DNA of 53,838 nt. Origin: CAYSBE01 sp046309355 (GTDB taxonomy: Bacteria > Bacteroidota > Bacteroidia > UKL13-3). Made by a program: the position numbers and the translations under genes. Below the pieces are notes generated by a model. That model worked only from the letters and a program-made list of their open reading frames with translations, was not told where the DNA came from and searched no databases. Positions 53,339 to 53,838 of the stretch are shown in pieces. Position 1 is the stretch's first letter. Each line of letters opens with the position of its first letter. The DNA is taken from NCBI GenBank assembly GCA_046309355.1, contig JBKCPL010000022.1:1-53838 (forward strand), given 5' to 3'.

Positions 53339-53838
53339 ATGAGTAATTCTACAGAAACAACCATTGAATCGGTTGTTATACGATTTGCAGGCGACTCTGG
53401 TGATGGCATGCAGCTTACCGGGACTCAGTTTACGAATGCCTCCGCATTATTAGGAAACGATCTTGCCACATTTCCGGATTTTCCGGCTGAAATACGCGCC
53501 CCTATCGGAACACTTGCAGGTGTTTCGGGGTATCAGATTCATTTTGGCTCAACCCGCATTCACACCCCGGGCGATATGTGCGATGTGCTGGTGGTAATGA
53601 ACGTGGCTGCCCTAAAAGCCAATCTGCGTAACCTGAAAAAAGGCGGAGTAATTATTGCCAATATTGATGGTTTTGATGCCAAAAACATGCGCCTGGCCAA
53701 TGTGCCCGAAGGCGAAAATCCATTGGAAAATGGCTCACTTAGCGACTATGATGTAAAAACCATTGACGTTACCAAAATAACCCGTGCGGCACTGGCCGAC
53801 AGCGGATTGGGAACCAAAGAGATTGACCGTTGCAAAAA
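53339..53838 (+). CDS. korA: 2-oxoacid:ferredoxin oxidoreductase alpha subunit, partial
   Basis: A frame from ATG 53339 stays open to the end of the window (about 166 residues seen). It begins with the gamma-like domain of 2-oxoglutarate/2-oxoacid:ferredoxin oxidoreductase alpha chains: IRFAGDSGDGMQLTGTQFT, then FPDFPAEIRAPIGT and GVSGYQIHFGS. The enzyme converts 2-oxoglutarate (most likely) and CoA to succinyl-CoA with reduction of ferredoxin. The remainder, including the thiamine-site domains and the beta chain, would follow outside the window. The gene starts about 110 bp from the divergent asparaginase-like gene. Confidence 0.88.
   Translation, partial: MSNSTETTIESVVIRFAGDSGDGMQLTGTQFTNASALLGNDLATFPDFPAEIRAPIGTLAGVSGYQIHFGSTRIHTPGDMCDVLVVMNVAALKANLRNLKKGGVIIANIDGFDAKNMRLANVPEGENPLENGSLSDYDVKTIDVTKITRAALADSGLGTKEIDRCK

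Overview
The window looks like chromosomal DNA of a member of the Bacteroidota. The evidence is: (i) two proteins ending in a type A sorting domain of the type IX secretion system (T9SS); (ii) families largely confined to this phylum (DUF5606, the BT_3928-type DoxX protein, duplicated DUF1599); (iii) repeated -7 promoter elements of the phylum-specific form TAnnTTTG with no Shine-Dalgarno sequences; (iv) the fused cobalamin mutase IcmF and an HldD epimerase. I cannot assign a genus; a Chitinophagales/Sphingobacteriales-like relative is a guess. No phage, transposase, integrase, CRISPR array or rRNA is visible, and apart from a few hundred bases the window is packed with genes.

Layout. 1-5.9 kb: initiator tRNA-fMet with its terminator, a TPR protein divergent from a WYL regulator, guaB, a secreted serine beta-lactamase-like hydrolase and a convergent lipoprotein. 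5.9-19.3 kb is the cell-surface section: an M48 metalloprotease fused to a long unknown region and coupled to a small exported protein, a six-unit DUF4397 T9SS cargo protein, a UvrD-type helicase-nuclease, and a small secreted protein whose stop overlaps the start of a 1263-residue T9SS subtilisin. 19.3-25.9 kb: dusB, a CPBP protease, DUF2007, cdsA, a SRPBCC gene broken by two in-frame nonsense codons, a FAH-family hydrolase, an M3 oligopeptidase and DUF5606. 26-34 kb: icmF, a small PH-like membrane protein, a possible cysteine-rich miniprotein, MATE, TerC, lipocalin and EamA transporters. 34-44 kb: the yicC-gmk-nadD operon, convergent on hldD - very large sensor kinase - giant outer-membrane protein. 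44-53.8 kb is mostly housekeeping: queD, HU, the aroK/BT_3928/DUF1599 operon divergent from folP-cdaA, a TPR lipoprotein, a CoA-binding protein, pheT, a candidate 28-residue membrane peptide, a half-length asparaginase and the 5' part of a 2-oxoacid:ferredoxin oxidoreductase.

Most genes are core metabolism and envelope biology. The parts that look least described are the hldD - orphan kinase - giant outer-membrane protein operon, the translationally coupled secreted protein / T9SS subtilisin pair, and the M48 / exported-protein pair. At the DNA level the most notable items are a perfect 18-bp palindrome and competing hairpin between the lipocalin and EamA genes, repeats in front of the FAH gene, and a recurrent TAnnTTCG variant of the -7 element that sits 18-19 nt from the start codon in five of six cases. 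All functional calls are from reading motifs by eye; no database search was possible.
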